DNA of 64,000 nucleotides, taken from Hoylesella loescheii DSM 19665 = JCM 12249 = ATCC 15930. Its GTDB lineage: Bacteria; Bacteroidota; Bacteroidia; Bacteroidales; Bacteroidaceae. Below are positions 43,800-53,225 of the stretch, in pieces. Each line of letters opens with the position of its first letter. Position 1 is the stretch's first letter. Position numbers and translations under genes: made by a program. The stretch lies in assembly GCF_000378085.1 (NCBI RefSeq), contig NZ_KB899210.1:62001-126000 (forward strand), given 5' to 3'. The notes below the pieces were generated by a model. That model was not told where the DNA came from and searched no databases. It saw only the letters and a program-made list of their open reading frames with translations.

Positions 43800-44795
43800 A
43801 TGTTTAATTGCGGTAAAATAGCAATAGTGGGAGGTGGTAGCTGGGCTACTGCCATTGCCAAAATCGTGGTGCGGCACACGCATCACATCGGCTGGTATAT
43901 GCGCCGCGACGACCGTATAGACGACTTCAAACGCTTGGGGCACAACCCTGCCTATCTGATGAGCGTGCATTTTAACGTAGACGAAATTTACTTTTCGAGC
44001 GACATCAACAAGATTGTGGAGAACTACGACACGCTTGTGTTCGTTACGCCCTCACCTTATTTGAAGAGTCATCTCAAAAAGTTGAAGACGCGTTTGCACG
44101 ATAAGTTTGTCGTTACGGCCATTAAGGGGCTCGTGTCTGAAGACAATTTGCTTTGCTCCGAGTTTTTCCATCAGGTGTACGACGTGCCTTATGCCAACAT
44201 CGCTTGCATCGGTGGCCCGTCGCACGCTGAAGAAGTGGCCCTCGAAAGATTGTCGTATCTTACCGTGGGCTGTGCCGACAGGGAGAAGGCACAGGCTTTT
44301 ACCGATATTTTAAGCAGCGATTTCATCAAGACGAAGACAAGTCAGGATGTCGTAGGTATTGAATATTCGTCGGTGCTAAAGAATGTCTACGCTATAGCGG
44401 CAGGCATTTGCAGTGGTTTGAAATATGGCGATAATTTCCAAGCGGTGCTCATGGCCAATGCCGTACAAGAGATGTCGCGTTTCCTTTCGGCAGTACATCC
44501 ACTCGAACGCAATGTCTACGACAGCGTCTATCTTGGTGACTTGCTGGTTACGGGTTACTCCAACTTCTCGCGAAACCGCACCTTTGGTACAATGATTGGC
44601 AAGGGGTATAGCGTGAAAAGCGCACAAATAGAAATGGAAATGATTGCCGAAGGCTATTTTGGTACGAAGTGCATGAAAGAGACCAATAGACATCTGCACG
44701 TGAACATGCCCATTCTTGATGCCGTATATAATATATTGTACGAGAAGATTTCGCCACAAGTGGAGATAAAGTTGCTTACCGATAGCTTTAGATAA
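43800..44795 (+). CDS. gpsA: Glycerol-3-phosphate dehydrogenase (NAD(P)+)
   Basis: 331 residues. Rossmann motif IAIVGGGSWATAIAKI (8-23), FVTPSPYL, AIKGL with catalytic lysine region (VVTAIKGLVSEDN), and IEYSSVLKNVYAIAAGI, followed by GYSNFSRNRTFG. It reduces dihydroxyacetone phosphate to sn-glycerol 3-phosphate for phospholipid synthesis. Length fits the family. The next gene starts 18 bp downstream, so it is probably co-transcribed with the secreted protein and pgi. Confidence 0.94.
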   Translation: MFNCGKIAIVGGGSWATAIAKIVVRHTHHIGWYMRRDDRIDDFKRLGHNPAYLMSVHFNVDEIYFSSDINKIVENYDTLVFVTPSPYLKSHLKKLKTRLHDKFVVTAIKGLVSEDNLLCSEFFHQVYDVPYANIACIGGPSHAEEVALERLSYLTVGCADREKAQAFTDILSSDFIKTKTSQDVVGIEYSSVLKNVYAIAAGICSGLKYGDNFQAVLMANAVQEMSRFLSAVHPLERNVYDSVYLGDLLVTGYSNFSRNRTFGTMIGKGYSVKSAQIEMEMIAEGYFGTKCMKETNRHLHVNMPILDAVYNILYEKISPQVEIKLLTDSFR

Positions 44796-44812
44796 TCAAA
44801 AACCCACACGAT

Positions 44813-45652
44813 ATGAAAAAGGTTATCCTTATCTTGATGTCCTTTCTTTGCGTCCAGATAGCTGAGGCAAAAAAGAACGTAACCACCCTTCCTTCACCCG
44901 AAGCGTTGGCTGCCATCAATGACAGTATCATCAAGGAAGGGCATCAATTGTATCTATTTGAAAAGCTGAACTGGGAACTCACCGATCTCTTTCTTGCACA
45001 TCATAGAAGGGAAGAGATAGGTGGACAAATGACGTACAGGGCTAAAGACAGCACCATCATTGCCTTTTTTTGTGACAAGTCAATGAAAAATTGCTTATAT
45101 GAGTTAAGGTACGAGAAGACATCCCCAAAGTTTATCGCTGTTGATTCTGTTCGTCCGCTTACTCAAGAAGAAAAAGAACTTGTTGTGCTGAAAGATGTCT
45201 TGATCGCCAAAATGGAGACATTGGCAGATAGTATCAATGGTGTTTCACCTGATTTCGGACAGTTTAATGCTAATATCATTCGCTTTAACGACCATATAAC
45301 GCGGTTATATCTGCTGACAGGAACGGTAAAGCCGAGCATTATTCCCTTTGGAAATGATTACAGCTTCGACTTTACCAACGACAATCGCCTTGTCGCTTTC
45401 CGTCGTTATCACCGTTCATTAATTCCAACACAAACCAAGCATAAAGGTAAGACGGTAGTATCCACAATTCATTCTCACCTTAAAGATAACCCCTATATCA
45501 CTGCGACAGACATTTGTAACTTTCTTCTTTACGGGCGAGATATTGCCGGTATGAAGTCGTTTCATGTTTATAGCACAGCTTGTGATTGCCTCTTTGCTTA
45601 TTGGGATGGTGATAAGCCAGTCATTAAGATAGAGGAAATACCAGAGGAATAG
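44813..45652 (+). CDS. Secreted protein with a JAMM-like motif
   Basis: 279 residues with a signal peptide (VILILMSFLCVQIAEA). The first ~180 residues are not recognised. Near residues 222-245 the sequence STIHSHLKDNPYITATDICN has the spacing H-x-H-x7-[S/T]-x2-D of JAMM/MPN zinc isopeptidases, with Thr in place of the usual Ser, followed by strands (MKSFHVYST, LFAYWDGDKPVIKI) that fit the fold. Prokaryotic JAB and DUF4329 domains show similar HTH...SPxD loops. The catalytic glutamate is not evident. Whether it is a hydrolase is unknown. Codon use is richer in A/T than flanking genes, so acquisition is possible. Confidence 0.55.
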   Translation: MKKVILILMSFLCVQIAEAKKNVTTLPSPEALAAINDSIIKEGHQLYLFEKLNWELTDLFLAHHRREEIGGQMTYRAKDSTIIAFFCDKSMKNCLYELRYEKTSPKFIAVDSVRPLTQEEKELVVLKDVLIAKMETLADSINGVSPDFGQFNANIIRFNDHITRLYLLTGTVKPSIIPFGNDYSFDFTNDNRLVAFRRYHRSLIPTQTKHKGKTVVSTIHSHLKDNPYITATDICNFLLYGRDIAGMKSFHVYSTACDCLFAYWDGDKPVIKIEEIPEE

Positions 45653-45697
45653 GTTGCAATAATAATAAGATAAACATAGAATTTAAAGATAAATACA

Positions 45698-47047
45698 ATG
45701 GAACGTATTCAATTAGACATCACCAAAGCCGCCCAATTTCTTAGCGAGGGCGCAGTGAAAGCCTACGAACCGCAAGTAAAAGCGGCACAAGAGGCTCTGG
45801 AAAATGGCAGTTGCCCTGGTAACGATTTCTTGGGTTGGCTGCATTTGCCCAGCTCCATCACACCCCAATTCCTAGACGAAGTGCAGGCAGTAGCCAACAC
45901 TTTGCGTCAGAAATGCGAAGTAATCGTTGTTGCAGGTATTGGTGGAAGCTATCTCGGAGCACGTGCCGTAATCGAAGCTTTGGGAAATTCGTTCGCATGG
46001 CTTGTGGGTGATAAGACGAACCCCACTATTGTTTTTGCAGGAAATAACATAGGCGAAGACTATCTTTTCGAACTCTCCGAGTATCTAAAAGATAAGCGCT
46101 TCGGTGTGATCAACATCTCGAAGTCGGGTACTACCACCGAAACGGCTCTCGCATTCCGTTTACTTAAGAAGCAATGCGAAGAACAACGCGGTAAGGCCGA
46201 TGCAAAAGACGTAATCGTAGCCATCACCGATGCCAAGCGTGGAGCAGCAAGGGCTGCCGCCGATAAGGAAGGTTATAAAACCTTTGTGATACCCGACAAT
46301 GTGGGTGGACGCTTCTCGGTGCTAACACCTGTTGGCTTGCTGCCTATCGCTTGTGCTGGTTTCGACATTAAGGCGTTGGTTAATGGTGCTGCCGATATGG
46401 AGAAGGCCACTGCCCCCAGCGTGCCTTTTGCCGAGAACATCGCTGCCCAATACGCTGCTGTGCGCAACGCACTGTACACCGAGAAGGGAAAGAAAATCGA
46501 GATAATGGTAAACTATCAGCCTAAGTTGCACTTCATTGCCGAATGGTGGAAGCAACTTTACGGCGAAAGCGAAGGTAAGGAACACAAGGGCATTTTCCCT
46601 GCATCGTGCGACTTTACCACCGACCTGCACTCCATGGGACAGTGGATTCAAGAGGGCGAACGCAGTATCTTCGAGACGGTTATCAGTGTGGAACAACCTG
46701 CAAAGAAACTGTTGTTCCCCAGCGACGACGAGAACCTAGATGGCTTGAACTTCCTTGCAGGCAAACGTGTTGACGAGGTTAACAAGATGGCCGAGTTGGG
46801 AACGCTGCTCGCTCACGTAGATGGTGGCGTGCCAAATATCCGCATCATCGTGCCCGAACTGAACGAATATTACATCGGACAGTTGATTTATTTCTTCGAA
46901 ATAGGTTGTGGCATCAGCGGAAACGTGCTTGGCGTGAATCCGTTCAACCAACCAGGTGTTGAGGCTTACAAGAAAAACATGTTTGCCTTGTTAGACAAAC
47001 CTGGCTACGAAGCTGAGAGCAAGGCTATAAAAGAACGCCTGAAATAA
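45698..47047 (+). CDS. pgi: Glucose-6-phosphate isomerase
   Basis: 449 residues. SIS-fold motifs: [19 protein letters not shown], phosphate loop [38 protein letters not shown], and the catalytic [14 protein letters not shown] segment; C-terminal [16 protein letters not shown]. It interconverts glucose 6-phosphate and fructose 6-phosphate in the cytoplasm. The short bacterial form (about 450 residues, as in Bacilli) rather than the 550-residue E. coli type. Follows the secreted protein by 45 bp and ends at a strong terminator. Confidence 0.95.
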   Translation: MERIQLDITKAAQFLSEGAVKAYEPQVKAAQEALENGSCPGNDFLGWLHLPSSITPQFLDEVQAVANTLRQKCEVIVVAGIGGSYLGARAVIEALGNSFAWLVGDKTNPTIVFAGNNIGEDYLFELSEYLKDKRFGVINISKSGTTTETALAFRLLKKQCEEQRGKADAKDVIVAITDAKRGAARAAADKEGYKTFVIPDNVGGRFSVLTPVGLLPIACAGFDIKALVNGAADMEKATAPSVPFAENIAAQYAAVRNALYTEKGKKIEIMVNYQPKLHFIAEWWKQLYGESEGKEHKGIFPASCDFTTDLHSMGQWIQEGERSIFETVISVEQPAKKLLFPSDDENLDGLNFLAGKRVDEVNKMAELGTLLAHVDGGVPNIRIIVPELNEYYIGQLIYFFEIGCGISGNVLGVNPFNQPGVEAYKKNMFALLDKPGYEAESKAIKERLK

Positions 47048-47063
47048 ACTCTATTAATATGCG

Positions 47064-47101
47064 AAACGCCTCTTCGCCTACAAAAACGAAGAGGCGTTTT
47101 G
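47064..47101 (+). terminator. Intrinsic terminator after pgi
   Basis: AAACGCCTCTTCG (47064-47076) and CGAAGAGGCGTTT (47087-47099), a perfect 13-bp stem with 10-nt loop and T-run. Confidence 0.92.
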
Positions 47102-47120
47102 CTTGCTTTTATATACGCAA

Positions 47121-48245
47121 ATGGATAATATGTATGCTCCCACTTCATGCAATTTGCCTTTTGGACATAAGCAAGAAGTAAAGCTTTATTTGGAAAAAAG
47201 CGGTTTCGACTCTTTTCAACCACGAGCCGTACTCTTTGATATGGATGGTGTGCTATACGACTCTATGCCCAACCATGCTCGTTGCTGGCAAGAGGCTATG
47301 GCTAAATTCGGACTGAAAATGACTGCTGCCGATGTGTATGCAACCGAAGGTATGCGTGGTGTAGAAACCATTCGGCTAATGGTAAAGGCTCAACAAGGTC
47401 GCGACATCTCTGAAGACGAGGCGCAAATGATGTATGATGAGAAAGCCCGACTTTTCGGATTGCTATCCAAAGCACCCATTATGGAGGGCGTTTTAGAGCT
47501 GATGGAGAAGATAAAGTTGGCTGGCATGCAGATTGTTGTTGTGACAGGGAGTGGCCAACGACCTCTGATCGAGCGTTTGCAACATGATTTTAAAGACTTC
47601 GTAACGGCCGATAAGATTGTTTCGGCATACGACGTAACTCGTGGGAAACCTGCTCCCGATCCTTATCTGATGGGTTTACAAAAGGCAGGCAATTTGCAAC
47701 CATGGCAAGGAGTTGTGGTAGAAAACGCTCCAATGGGTGTGCGTGCAGGTGTGGCCGCACGCATCTTTACCATTGCCGTTAATAGCGGACCGCTGCCAAA
47801 CGCTACTTTGGCCGGCGAAGGGGCAAACATCGTGTTCGACCGTATGACGCAATTGTGTGATGCGTGGGTGAGAAACATGCCCGAGTTTAGTTTTATATCA
47901 CATACTGTTGGTAAGGCAATGGTGGCCGAAATTACTGCCAACGATATGCTTCTGGCATTCCCCGAAGATGCAAACGACCTTTTGGGAAACGCCTATTATC
48001 AGGGATTTGAGGGCATGATAATTTCTACCGATAAAATTTCGCCACGCTTTTTCGATCTCAAAACAAAGTTAGCAGGTGAGGTTTTGCAAAAGTTCTCTGC
48101 CTTTCGGATGCGTTTGGCCATCGTTGGAGATTTTTCGGCGTTTCCAAGTGAAAACCTTCAAAGTTTTATTTGCGAAAGCAATCGTGGCCGACTAATACAC
48201 TTTTCGCCAACCACAGCCGATGCCCTAGCTTGGTTTGAAGCTTAG
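47121..48245 (+). CDS. HAD phosphatase fused to DUF4180
   Basis: 374 residues from ATG 47121; a TTG at 47103 could add six, and another ATG is at 47130. Residues 30-250 are a HAD hydrolase of the beta-phosphoglucomutase type: nucleophile motif FDMDGVLYDS, VVTGSGQ, GKPAPDPYL, VVENAPMGVRAG. Residues about 265-374 are an added domain (NAYYQGFEGMIISTDKI, FFDLKTKLAGEVLQKFS, LAIVGDFS, FICESNRGRLIHF) that matches DUF4180, normally a separate small protein. The pair suggests a regulated sugar-phosphate phosphatase; substrate unknown. No promoter was identified; the pgi terminator ends just before the start. Confidence 0.85.
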   Translation: MDNMYAPTSCNLPFGHKQEVKLYLEKSGFDSFQPRAVLFDMDGVLYDSMPNHARCWQEAMAKFGLKMTAADVYATEGMRGVETIRLMVKAQQGRDISEDEAQMMYDEKARLFGLLSKAPIMEGVLELMEKIKLAGMQIVVVTGSGQRPLIERLQHDFKDFVTADKIVSAYDVTRGKPAPDPYLMGLQKAGNLQPWQGVVVENAPMGVRAGVAARIFTIAVNSGPLPNATLAGEGANIVFDRMTQLCDAWVRNMPEFSFISHTVGKAMVAEITANDMLLAFPEDANDLLGNAYYQGFEGMIISTDKISPRFFDLKTKLAGEVLQKFSAFRMRLAIVGDFSAFPSENLQSFICESNRGRLIHFSPTTADALAWFEA

Positions 48246-48401
48246 TTCTGTATGCGTTAAGGCTTTTGTGGCTTAATAAAAGCAGGCTTGAGAAGCAGCC
48301 ATTTTACAGATCTCGACTTACCAATAACTAAATTCTAATGTATAAGAGATATTTATTTGAAAGTCGATAAATAAGGCCTAAAAACGCTGCTCTGTGTTTC
48401 T

Positions 48402-48880
48402 CGTGAGTTCGGGATAAGAGATACGCGCTATGTCAACTATCGCATAGCATTAGTTGGCGAGATCGCTATTCGTTTTTTATCTAATCTTGCTCAAGAAAGC
48501 ATCGTCTCTTATCCCAAATCCACGTAACGTTTGATACTAGCTTGGCACTATCTAGGCGTGTCGTTCCACAGCCTATCACCGCCACCAACTCACCTTTCCT
48601 ACCTCCAAACGCCATCTTTCATTCCTCACCCGATAAGCTCTTGTAGTGAGCTTTTTAACCTCTCGCCTTGTTACAGCTAAGATGGAAGCCTGTTCCAGAT
48701 AAGTTGGAACAGGATTCCAATTCAACTGGAACAGCATTCCGGATAACATGGAACAGGCGTCCAAAAGATATTTAACGCGGCGTTTAATGTAATAATGCAT
48801 CATCGGGGCTTAGAAGGCGCATTCCTGGAACGATGAAAATGCGAACGACGGAATGCTTAATTGGCGAGTTGGGGATAAGA
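48402..48880 (-). mobile_element. Repeat element, copy 2, inverted and truncated at one end
   Basis: The reverse complement matches copy 1 (16338-16921) closely from the ladder to the right-end module (48405-48520, with GTTCGGGATAAG and TCTTATCCC ends). At the other side only the inner ~20 bp of the left module (TTGGCGAGTTGGGGATAAGA) remain, near 48861-48880. Core conservation includes the frame across the ladder and the GCATCAAACGTTACGTG-like sequence before the module. Confidence 0.75.
48670..48763 (-). repeat. 22-bp ladder repeat D (inside element copy 2)
   Basis: Read on the minus strand, units start at 48763, 48741, 48719, 48697 and 48675. Unit 1 TGGACGCCTGTTCCA and unit 4 TGGAACAGGCTTCCA pair with one mismatch; the internal GCC/GGC differs from copy B but is kept complementary. 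Ends TGTAACA after CTTAGC. Confidence 0.9.
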
Positions 48881-48942
48881 AGCCATGTTGCTCTGATAAA
48901 ATCTAAAAGCCGCCAAACGTAATTTTTGGAACCAGCTTAGCT

Positions 48943-48986
48943 AAAAAAACCGCCCGCAGAAGTGCTTGTTAGCGTTCCGCAGGCGG
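48943..48986 (-). terminator. Terminator of the DUF438 gene
   Basis: On the minus strand CCGCCTGCGGAA ... TTCTGCGGGCGG is followed by seven T residues. One mismatch in the stem. Confidence 0.85.
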
Positions 48987-49020
48987 CCGGGTGTTACCCT
49001 GTCTAGTACCTAATTGAGAT

Positions 49021-50565
49021 TTAATTTATAAGTTTCTTTATCCCTTCGATAAGTTTATCGAGTGGTATTCCCGAGCGTTCGCTCATCGTTTGTACGTTTG
49101 CTTTGCCCATCATGATTTTGCCTAGTGGGGTGTTGAGCATCTTAAACTTGGGGTCGAGCTCAGGTAGGCGACTTTTGAGGATGGGATATTGCTTGAGAAG
49201 ATCTTTCAGGCGGGTTTGTGAAGTAATGTCTGTTATGGGTTCCACTGTCGTCTCTTCGTCTTCTGCTTCACCTTCTTCAGCTTGTTCTGCCTCTGCTCCA
49301 TGGGCTTGTTCGTTAGTTGCAGGTGCATCGCCGTTGCTCCATGTGAGTAGTGTTTGCGAGCCTTCCAGTGCTCGGATGTGGGTGCAATCTTGCATCATCT
49401 CGAGTACGCCACGGAATTTACCATCCTTATCGCGTAAGGCCACATAGATGATGTAGATGAAAAGACCTGGTTTGTTAATCCAAAATTCGGCTTTGTCTTG
49501 TTCGCCACTCCGTAGTTTGTCTATCACCTCACGAACGATGTGGGCGCTTTTTCGTGGATGGCAGTTCATCACTTCGCGTCCGATAACGTTCTTGCTACGT
49601 GGGAATATACGGTGGTCGGTATCCGAATAGAAACAAACCAATTCGTTTTCGTCTACAAATGAAATGTCGATAGGCAGGTGCTTGTAAATGAGGTTCACCT
49701 GCTCGAGCGTTAGTTTGCCCGTGGTAACATCTAATTTGTCGCCTCCGCCAGCCGAATATCCGTATTTGGAGAGCAGCGCTTGCAGGTCGTTGGCAAAGTT
49801 TTCGTGTTCGTCGGGTTTAGATTCAGTCTTGGTTTCAGTGGTTTTGTGTTCAACTTCGAAGAAGGCAAAGCCGATTTCTTGGTCGCCACTCTTCATATCT
49901 TCAAACTCTTCTTCGTTGATAAGGGCCATCGACGTGGGGTAGAGAATAAACTCCTCTTTCTCCATTAGGTCGCGTGCGTAGAGCAGAACACGTTCTTGTT
50001 GTTTTATGAACGCGTCTTCTTGGTCTTCGCGTAGCAAGCGTTCTGCCTCACGAATTTCATCTCGCACCATGTCGTCGAAGGTCCACATCGTAGTTGTGGG
50101 GCGTGTAAATCCCTTGCGTTCGAGCACAGGGTAAAGTTGGTTTTGTTTTCGTTTGTAGTGTAAGGGGTATTGGCTAATCTTGTCGTACAGTTCAAGCCAC
50201 TGGTTCTTTATCATTGGATATTGCACCAAGTCTTCCACCGCCAAGAGCAATCGCTTCATTTCCTCGTTCTCTTTAAGGTAATGCATGATGGGATGATCTG
50301 CCGGAAGATTGGGCATAGTGTTATCTATTTGGTCGCCCAACATGTTAATAATGGCGTGCACATCTTCGCGAATGCACTCGTCACTGGTCTCTTCGGTCAT
50401 TGTTTGCTCTATGTAGGCCACGTGGTAGGCGCTAACTTTGCCTACGCGTTCTTTGATTTGTTGTCGGGCTTCATCGGCAGATAGTTGTCCGGCTTTGAAT
50501 GCATTCTCTATTTCGAAAAGTGCTTTAAGTTTCTCGGGATCCATCGATGGGAGATAACCTTTCAT
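49021..50565 (-). CDS. DUF438/hemerythrin/PAS/DUF1858 sensor-type protein
   Basis: 514 residues from ATG 50565 (an ATG at 50577 adds four). Order: DUF438 domain (about 8-75, DPEKLKALFEIENAFKAG), a hemerythrin-like HHE region (about 90-215, with DHPIMHYLKENEEMKRLL and HYKRKQNQLYPVLERKG, giving histidine and glutamate ligands for a di-iron centre), a PAS domain (about 300-410, VDENELVCFYSDTDHRIFPR), an acidic linker, and a C-terminal DUF1858 helical domain (TRLKDLLKQYPILKSRLPEL). No kinase or DNA-binding part is present. Oxygen or nitric-oxide sensing or detoxification is inferred. Cytoplasmic. Confidence 0.85.
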   Translation of the reverse strand: MKGYLPSMDPEKLKALFEIENAFKAGQLSADEARQQIKERVGKVSAYHVAYIEQTMTEETSDECIREDVHAIINMLGDQIDNTMPNLPADHPIMHYLKENEEMKRLLLAVEDLVQYPMIKNQWLELYDKISQYPLHYKRKQNQLYPVLERKGFTRPTTTMWTFDDMVRDEIREAERLLREDQEDAFIKQQERVLLYARDLMEKEEFILYPTSMALINEEEFEDMKSGDQEIGFAFFEVEHKTTETKTESKPDEHENFANDLQALLSKYGYSAGGGDKLDVTTGKLTLEQVNLIYKHLPIDISFVDENELVCFYSDTDHRIFPRSKNVIGREVMNCHPRKSAHIVREVIDKLRSGEQDKAEFWINKPGLFIYIIYVALRDKDGKFRGVLEMMQDCTHIRALEGSQTLLTWSNGDAPATNEQAHGAEAEQAEEGEAEDEETTVEPITDITSQTRLKDLLKQYPILKSRLPELDPKFKMLNTPLGKIMMGKANVQTMSERSGIPLDKLIEGIKKLIN

Positions 50566-50608
50566 TTTATGTTCCATGCTTGGCTTGTTTTTTATTTTGA
50601 TTCTGTTG

Positions 50609-50616
50609 CAAATTTA
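50609..50616 (-). promoter_or_regulatory. -7 box of the DUF438 gene
   Basis: Minus strand TAAATTTG, about 43 nt before ATG 50565. Confidence 0.5.
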
Positions 50617-50767
50617 GGTATAAATTGCAGCTCGTATGGTAACATTTGTTACTTTACGGATTTAAAAAAGGTTAAGAATTTGTGTGGTAGATGATGACAG
50701 TGTGCGTTAGTTCGTTTTTATTCTTCGGGTTCTCTGTTTCTTGTTTTGTTGGGGTGAAGTGGTGCGT

Positions 50768-51298
50768 TTAGATTGTTATTTTTAGCAATCCGCCAAAGGG
50801 TGTTAGGTTATCAAAGGCGTTCTCGCGCTTAAATAGTCCCGTGTAGATACCTGCACATATCAACACACCGCCATGGGCGAACACCACCACACGACGATGG
50901 GCTTGTGTTTTCAACATATTAAGGAAGCTGGAAACACGTGCATAGATGTCGGGAAAGCCTTCGCCGTTGGTTGTGCGCACGTTCATATAGTCGGCATACC
51001 AACGTTGAAGGTTATCGTCCATTATCTCATCGAAACGTTGCATCTCCCAATCGCCCATGTGCATTTCGCGTAATCGTGGGTCGATGGTGGCGTTTTCGAA
51101 GCCACAAAAGGAAGCGAGGCGTGTGGCGCGACTAAGCGGTGAACTGTAAGCTGCATCGAAAGGGGCATGAGCCAACAGGGCTGTGCGCGTGAGGGTGGCC
51201 TCTTGTTCGAAGGTGTCGGACAGTGCAACATCGGTCCAACCATAGCATGTGCCCTTGGCTACAGCCACGCTGGTGTGTCTTACGAGAATGATTTCCAT
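50768..51298 (-). CDS. cobC: Alpha-ribazole phosphatase
   Basis: 176 residues, histidine phosphatase superfamily: catalytic histidine in ILVRHTSVA (H8), SSPLSRATRLA, LREMHMGDWE (conserved acid), and second histidine in VFAHGGVL. It removes the phosphate from alpha-ribazole 5'-phosphate during nucleotide-loop assembly of cobalamin. Assignment to CobC follows from its place as last gene after cobS (15-bp gap); a generic phosphoglycerate-mutase-like phosphatase would look similar. Confidence 0.85.
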   Translation of the reverse strand: MEIILVRHTSVAVAKGTCYGWTDVALSDTFEQEATLTRTALLAHAPFDAAYSSPLSRATRLASFCGFENATIDPRLREMHMGDWEMQRFDEIMDDNLQRWYADYMNVRTTNGEGFPDIYARVSSFLNMLKTQAHRRVVVFAHGGVLICAGIYTGLFKRENAFDNLTPFGGLLKITI

Positions 51299-51313
51299 AT
51301 CTAAGAAGCGGAT

Positions 51314-52132
51314 TTAAAGAGTGAGGGTAGAGGTGAGTAACACAACGGCCGTTAGATGGAATGCCAGTTCGCACAGCAGGAATACGGCTCCGCAGCAATC
51401 GCCCGTGTAGCCTTTGATACGACGAAGCATCAGTATATATAAGAAAAACATGGTGAGACAGGGTGCAGCAACAAGGAAATTCCAATCTAAACGCCCACTG
51501 CCCCAGTGACTATCGAAATAGAGAAGCCCAATAAACGGCGCAAGTCCTTGCACCATGAGCGAGAGACCTGCTAAGAGATTGAATTTGCGATATAGGTTAT
51601 GGGCCTTGGCTTGTTCCTCTGTTCGGGCGTAGGGGAGTATCTGGGTGATTTGCCCAGCCACCATTTTACAAAACGGGTCGGCAGCACATGCAACGAGCGC
51701 AGCGTATAAAGGGCCAAGCGAAAGCATGCATGTGAAGAACAGGGCGAAGTAGACGATGAGCGAAAGAATGCCGAACGTGCCGATATGCGAGTCTTTCATG
51801 ATGGCGAGAATGCGGCTGCGGTCTTTCCCGCCACCGCCAAACCCATCGAAAAAGTCGGCTAATCCGTCTTCGTGCAGTGCGCCCGTAATCAACAATCGTG
51901 CAGCGATGGCTGCCAAAAGAACAATGGGAAAGGGTAGGACCTTTGCCCCAAACCAGATGATAGCGCCCATTAAAGCGCCTGTTAGCCATCCGGCGAGTGG
52001 CCAGAACTCAACAACCGACTCGTAAGCGTCTTTCGGTGGCTGATGAATACGCCAGAAAGGAAGTCGGGTGAAGAAGATGAAGGCCGCCCAAGGACGGTCG
52101 TACCATTTAGAAGTATTTGTCGATATTCGCAT
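51314..52132 (-). CDS. cobS: Cobalamin synthase (adenosylcobinamide-GDP ribazoletransferase)
   Basis: 272 residues, integral membrane protein with about six to seven TM segments. Conserved CobS sequences are visible: AAFIFFTRLPFW at the start, GALHEDGLADFFDGFGGG with the acidic DGxADxxDG motif, and RILAIMKDSHIGTFGI. It joins adenosylcobinamide-GDP to alpha-ribazole. The start overlaps the end of cobT by 26 bp, typical of translational coupling. Confidence 0.92.
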   Translation of the reverse strand: MRISTNTSKWYDRPWAAFIFFTRLPFWRIHQPPKDAYESVVEFWPLAGWLTGALMGAIIWFGAKVLPFPIVLLAAIAARLLITGALHEDGLADFFDGFGGGGKDRSRILAIMKDSHIGTFGILSLIVYFALFFTCMLSLGPLYAALVACAADPFCKMVAGQITQILPYARTEEQAKAHNLYRKFNLLAGLSLMVQGLAPFIGLLYFDSHWGSGRLDWNFLVAAPCLTMFFLYILMLRRIKGYTGDCCGAVFLLCELAFHLTAVVLLTSTLTL

Positions 52133-53153
52133 CTTTGAAGTTGTTCATTTCGTTTATCATTCGTACCGAACTCTCGATTATAGGGTAAGCACACAGCGCA
52201 CCAGTGCCTTCGCCTAGGCGCATGCCAAGTTGTAAGATGGGTTGTGCTTGCATCAGGGCCAGCAGTTGGCGATGTCCGCTCTCGTCGCCACAGTGTCCGA
52301 AGACGGCGTAATCAAGTACGGCAGGGTTTAGTTTGCTTGCGGCTAGCATGCAGGCAGACATAATGAAACCGTCAACCAGCACAATCATACGCAGTTCGGC
52401 AGCACGAAGCATCGCCCCGATGGCTGCTACCATTTCGAACCCACCAAAATATTGGATGATGGTTGAGGGGTCGTTGTGGGGCAGCGGTTGGCGTTTGAAG
52501 TTGCTAACGGCCTGTTCGAGTATGGCCAGCTTATGCTTTTCGCCCTCAGTGTTTAGTCCCGACCCGCTTCCTACGCAGCTGCTGAGCGGCAAATTGCCCC
52601 AAAGACTCATCCAAACGCTTGATGGAGAGGTGTTGCCGATGCCCATTTCGCCAAGACAAAGCACGTTGCAGCCCTTGGCGTTGCAGCTTTCTGCCAGTTC
52701 GCTACCCGTGTTGAGGGCTTGAAGCATTTGCTGTTGGCTCATGGCTGGTTCGTTAAGGAAGTTGCGTGTGCCGTTGGCAATCTTACGATTGAGTATTGTT
52801 GGGTGCCCCGATAGGTCGTGGTCTACCCCCATATCCACAAGTGTTAGTTCGAAACCATGTTGCTTACAGAAGAGGTTTACCCCACCTCCGCCATGTGTGA
52901 AGTTTATCATCTGCTGCCAAGTTACCGCCCTTGGCGACACACTTACTCCTTCGCGCTCTATGCCGTGGTCGGCTGCGAACAGCAGATGGCAGGGATGCGA
53001 CAGGGTGGGAGATAGTGTGTGTTGCATCCGACAAATCCTGAAAGCAAGGGCTTCGAGCATCCCCAACGAACCTTTAGGTTTGTTGAGGTTGTCTATTTTC
53101 TGCCATACGAGGGCTTCGTCGAGTGTTAAAGGAGGTATGTTGAAGTGCATCAT
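52107..53153 (-). CDS. cobT: Nicotinate-nucleotide-dimethylbenzimidazole phosphoribosyltransferase
   Basis: 348 residues from ATG 53153; an in-frame ATG at 53213 adds a 20-residue unlike leader. Characteristic sequences: KIDNLNKPKGSLGMLEALA, LLFAADHGIEREGVS, CLGEMGIGNTSPSS, GGFEMVAAIGAMLRAA and VLVDGFIMSACML, ending MRLGEGTGALCAYP with the catalytic glutamate region. It activates the lower-ligand base to its ribotide. 72 bp after cobU in the same orientation. Confidence 0.94.
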   Translation of the reverse strand: MMHFNIPPLTLDEALVWQKIDNLNKPKGSLGMLEALAFRICRMQHTLSPTLSHPCHLLFAADHGIEREGVSVSPRAVTWQQMINFTHGGGGVNLFCKQHGFELTLVDMGVDHDLSGHPTILNRKIANGTRNFLNEPAMSQQQMLQALNTGSELAESCNAKGCNVLCLGEMGIGNTSPSSVWMSLWGNLPLSSCVGSGSGLNTEGEKHKLAILEQAVSNFKRQPLPHNDPSTIIQYFGGFEMVAAIGAMLRAAELRMIVLVDGFIMSACMLAASKLNPAVLDYAVFGHCGDESGHRQLLALMQAQPILQLGMRLGEGTGALCAYPIIESSVRMINEMNNFKDANIDKYF

Positions 53154-53225
53154 TGCGTGGAGTTGAGAAGTGTTGAGCGGGTGAAGGTGTTTGAAAGATG
53201 CTGCGTTGGGCAAGAGGTTTTAGCC

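Larger units (their letters stand above)
48246..49020. other. 775-bp gene-poor region with element copy 2
   Basis: Contains the inverted element copy (48402-48880) and a minus-strand terminator (48943-48986). A 75-codon frame (48576-48803, minus) inside the repeat is treated as incidental. Confidence 0.7.
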
